From assembly GCF_006210265.1 (NCBI RefSeq), contig NZ_VCNC01000004.1, positions 310,001 through 374,000 of the forward strand: a stretch of DNA of 64,000 nucleotides, in the 5' to 3' direction. This document shows positions 63,221 through 64,000 of the stretch, piece by piece; within the stretch, counting starts at the first letter, position 1; the number at the start of each line of letters is the position of its first letter. Both the position numbers and the translations under genes were made by a program. The notes beneath the pieces were generated by a model that searched no databases, was not told where the DNA came from, and saw only the letters and a program-made list of their open reading frames with translations. Source of the stretch: Desulfovibrio sp. UCD-KL4C. GTDB taxonomy: Bacteria > Desulfobacterota > Desulfovibrionia > Desulfovibrionales > Desulfovibrionaceae.

Positions 63221-64000
63221 ATGAATAAAAAAAACATTATATTATATTTATTTATTTTTTTGGTTTTTTTGCCAATAAACAGTTACGCGGAAATTATTTG
63301 TTTGCGTATGTCTTCAACTGCTGACGGGAGGCATGAATACTTTTGTGAACTGCTTAAAACGGCTTTAGTTAATGACGGGCATGATGTTTATATTAAAAAA
63401 ATACCCGGACTACCTTTATTGCGTAAACTTAACATGCTTAAAAGTGGCGGGATAAGCATCGCTCGGCTTTTTAGAACTCCTGAACGTGATAAGGATTATA
63501 TTCCTATTCCGGTAAATCTGACAAACGGTTTAATTGGTAAAAGGGTGCTACTTATCCCTGCCGAGGATTTACATATTTATGAAAAGGTTAAAACTCTGGA
63601 TGAGTTTCGAAATATAAATAAAGTAGCTGCATTCGGTAAGAAGTGGTTTGATGTGGGGATTTGGAAGGAAAATGATTTGCCATATAAGGAAGTTGTGAAC
63701 GTTAACAATATATATAAAATGGTAGCTACAAAATCACGTGGTCTGGACTATTTTACTCGTGGATTTAACGAAGTTTTACAGTCTGTTAACAAGTATGATG
63801 CTTTAGTAATTGAGCCTCATTTGCTTCTGGAATATAATCATGATTTTATTTTTTATTTAAGCCCGCAGGAAGCCCGGCTAAAACCTGTTATTGGAAAGGC
63901 TCTTCTGCATGCAAAAAGTTCAGGGCTTATAGATAAATTAATCCATAAATACTGGAGTGTTAATTTTGAAGTTTTAAAGCCTGAAAATAGGACAGTCATT
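63221..64000 (+). CDS. Periplasmic solute-binding-type protein, 3' end cut by window edge
   Basis: 260 codons are visible. The N terminus has a clear signal peptide (MNKKNIILYLFIFLVFLPIN, cleavage likely after SYA). The rest resembles type-2 periplasmic binding folds: ICLRMSSTADGRHEYFCELL, FGKKWFDVGIWKENDLPYKEV and MVATKSRGLDYFTRGFNEVL are typical of uncharacterized binding proteins or sensor modules found in marine proteobacteria. GGAAG precedes the ATG. The ligand and any C-terminal domain are unknown. Confidence 0.65.
   Translation, partial: MNKKNIILYLFIFLVFLPINSYAEIICLRMSSTADGRHEYFCELLKTALVNDGHDVYIKKIPGLPLLRKLNMLKSGGISIARLFRTPERDKDYIPIPVNLTNGLIGKRVLLIPAEDLHIYEKVKTLDEFRNINKVAAFGKKWFDVGIWKENDLPYKEVVNVNNIYKMVATKSRGLDYFTRGFNEVLQSVNKYDALVIEPHLLLEYNHDFIFYLSPQEARLKPVIGKALLHAKSSGLIDKLIHKYWSVNFEVLKPENRTVI

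Overview
The window looks like a chromosomal segment of a marine, low-GC (about 42%) sulfate-reducing deltaproteobacterium of the Desulfovibrionaceae, most like Maridesulfovibrio. This is inferred from gene content and not from a marker gene. The supporting content is class II plus class III ribonucleotide reductases with no class I enzyme, a sigma54 regulator paired with a NifX/orange-protein-type gene, DGC/redox-disulfide proteins, methyl-accepting proteins with a Cys-rich PAS, and a CobD-CobQ fusion. I saw no rRNA, tRNA, insertion sequence, prophage or CRISPR array.

Layout. 1-2.5 kb: an operon on the minus strand with an SLC13-type anion carrier and an aryl-sulfate sulfotransferase that runs off the left edge. 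2.8-4.4 kb: a Bcr/CflA-type MFS gene and an AraC-type regulator that look joined by a deletion; both are truncated. 4.6-10.1 kb: a sugar-acid module (IlvD/Edd dehydratase, YagE/YjhH-type aldolase, GntP permease, IclR regulator) equivalent in content to E. coli yjhIHGF, with repeated 17-bp sites that fit an IclR operator. 10.3-13.7 kb: a phosphoesterase, a TSCPD protein, a ferredoxin-type aldo/keto reductase and a LarC lacking its C-terminal domain. 13.8-16.9 kb: class II ribonucleotide reductase behind a cobalamin riboswitch. 17.4-20.7 kb: aldA, ybaK and an Fe-type alcohol dehydrogenase. 20.8-24.4 kb: an Fnr-like regulator divergent from an SBF-family carrier and a persulfide/CoA-disulfide reductase, with a perfect TTGAT-N4-ATCAA box between. 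24.8-31.6 kb: an RND efflux pump, a DUF4405 protein and a two-component system. 31.7-35.6 kb: a cytidylate-kinase-like protein, a possible inactivated nuclease-fold protein, allE and an ilvC remnant. 36-47.8 kb: two methyl-accepting proteins flanking a thioredoxin/CcdA operon, a metal permease with its MarR regulator, and class III ribonucleotide reductase behind a second cobalamin riboswitch. 47.9-55.4 kb: nhaB, a left-handed beta-helix protein, a DASS transporter with CBS and degenerate receiver proteins, and a sigma54 activator with a NifX protein. 55.6-63 kb: glycosyltransferase, TatD nuclease, GNAT, TPR-SPINDLY protein and the CobD-CobQ fusion. A periplasmic binding-type protein runs off the right edge.

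How parts work together. The most striking signal is that nrdJ (class II, B12-dependent) and nrdD (class III, B12-independent), 26 kb apart and on opposite strands, carry the same roughly 360-390 nt promoter-leader cassette. It comprises a TTGACC-N16-TAAACT promoter, a 117-nt cobalamin aptamer closed by the same CUUCAG/CUGAAG stem, and then a second segment of about 190 nt with the same order of hairpins, including compensatory base changes, and near-identical single-stranded blocks. A B12 aptamer on the B12-dependent enzyme is itself unexpected. The second segment may be an undescribed regulatory RNA element. The cobalamin theme recurs in CobD-CobQ, and a nickel/cobalt theme in the His-rich LarC and the His-rich permease. 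The sugar-acid module could deliver pyruvate and an aldehyde; a glycolaldehyde/lactaldehyde-type dehydrogenase (AldA) lies 7 kb away.
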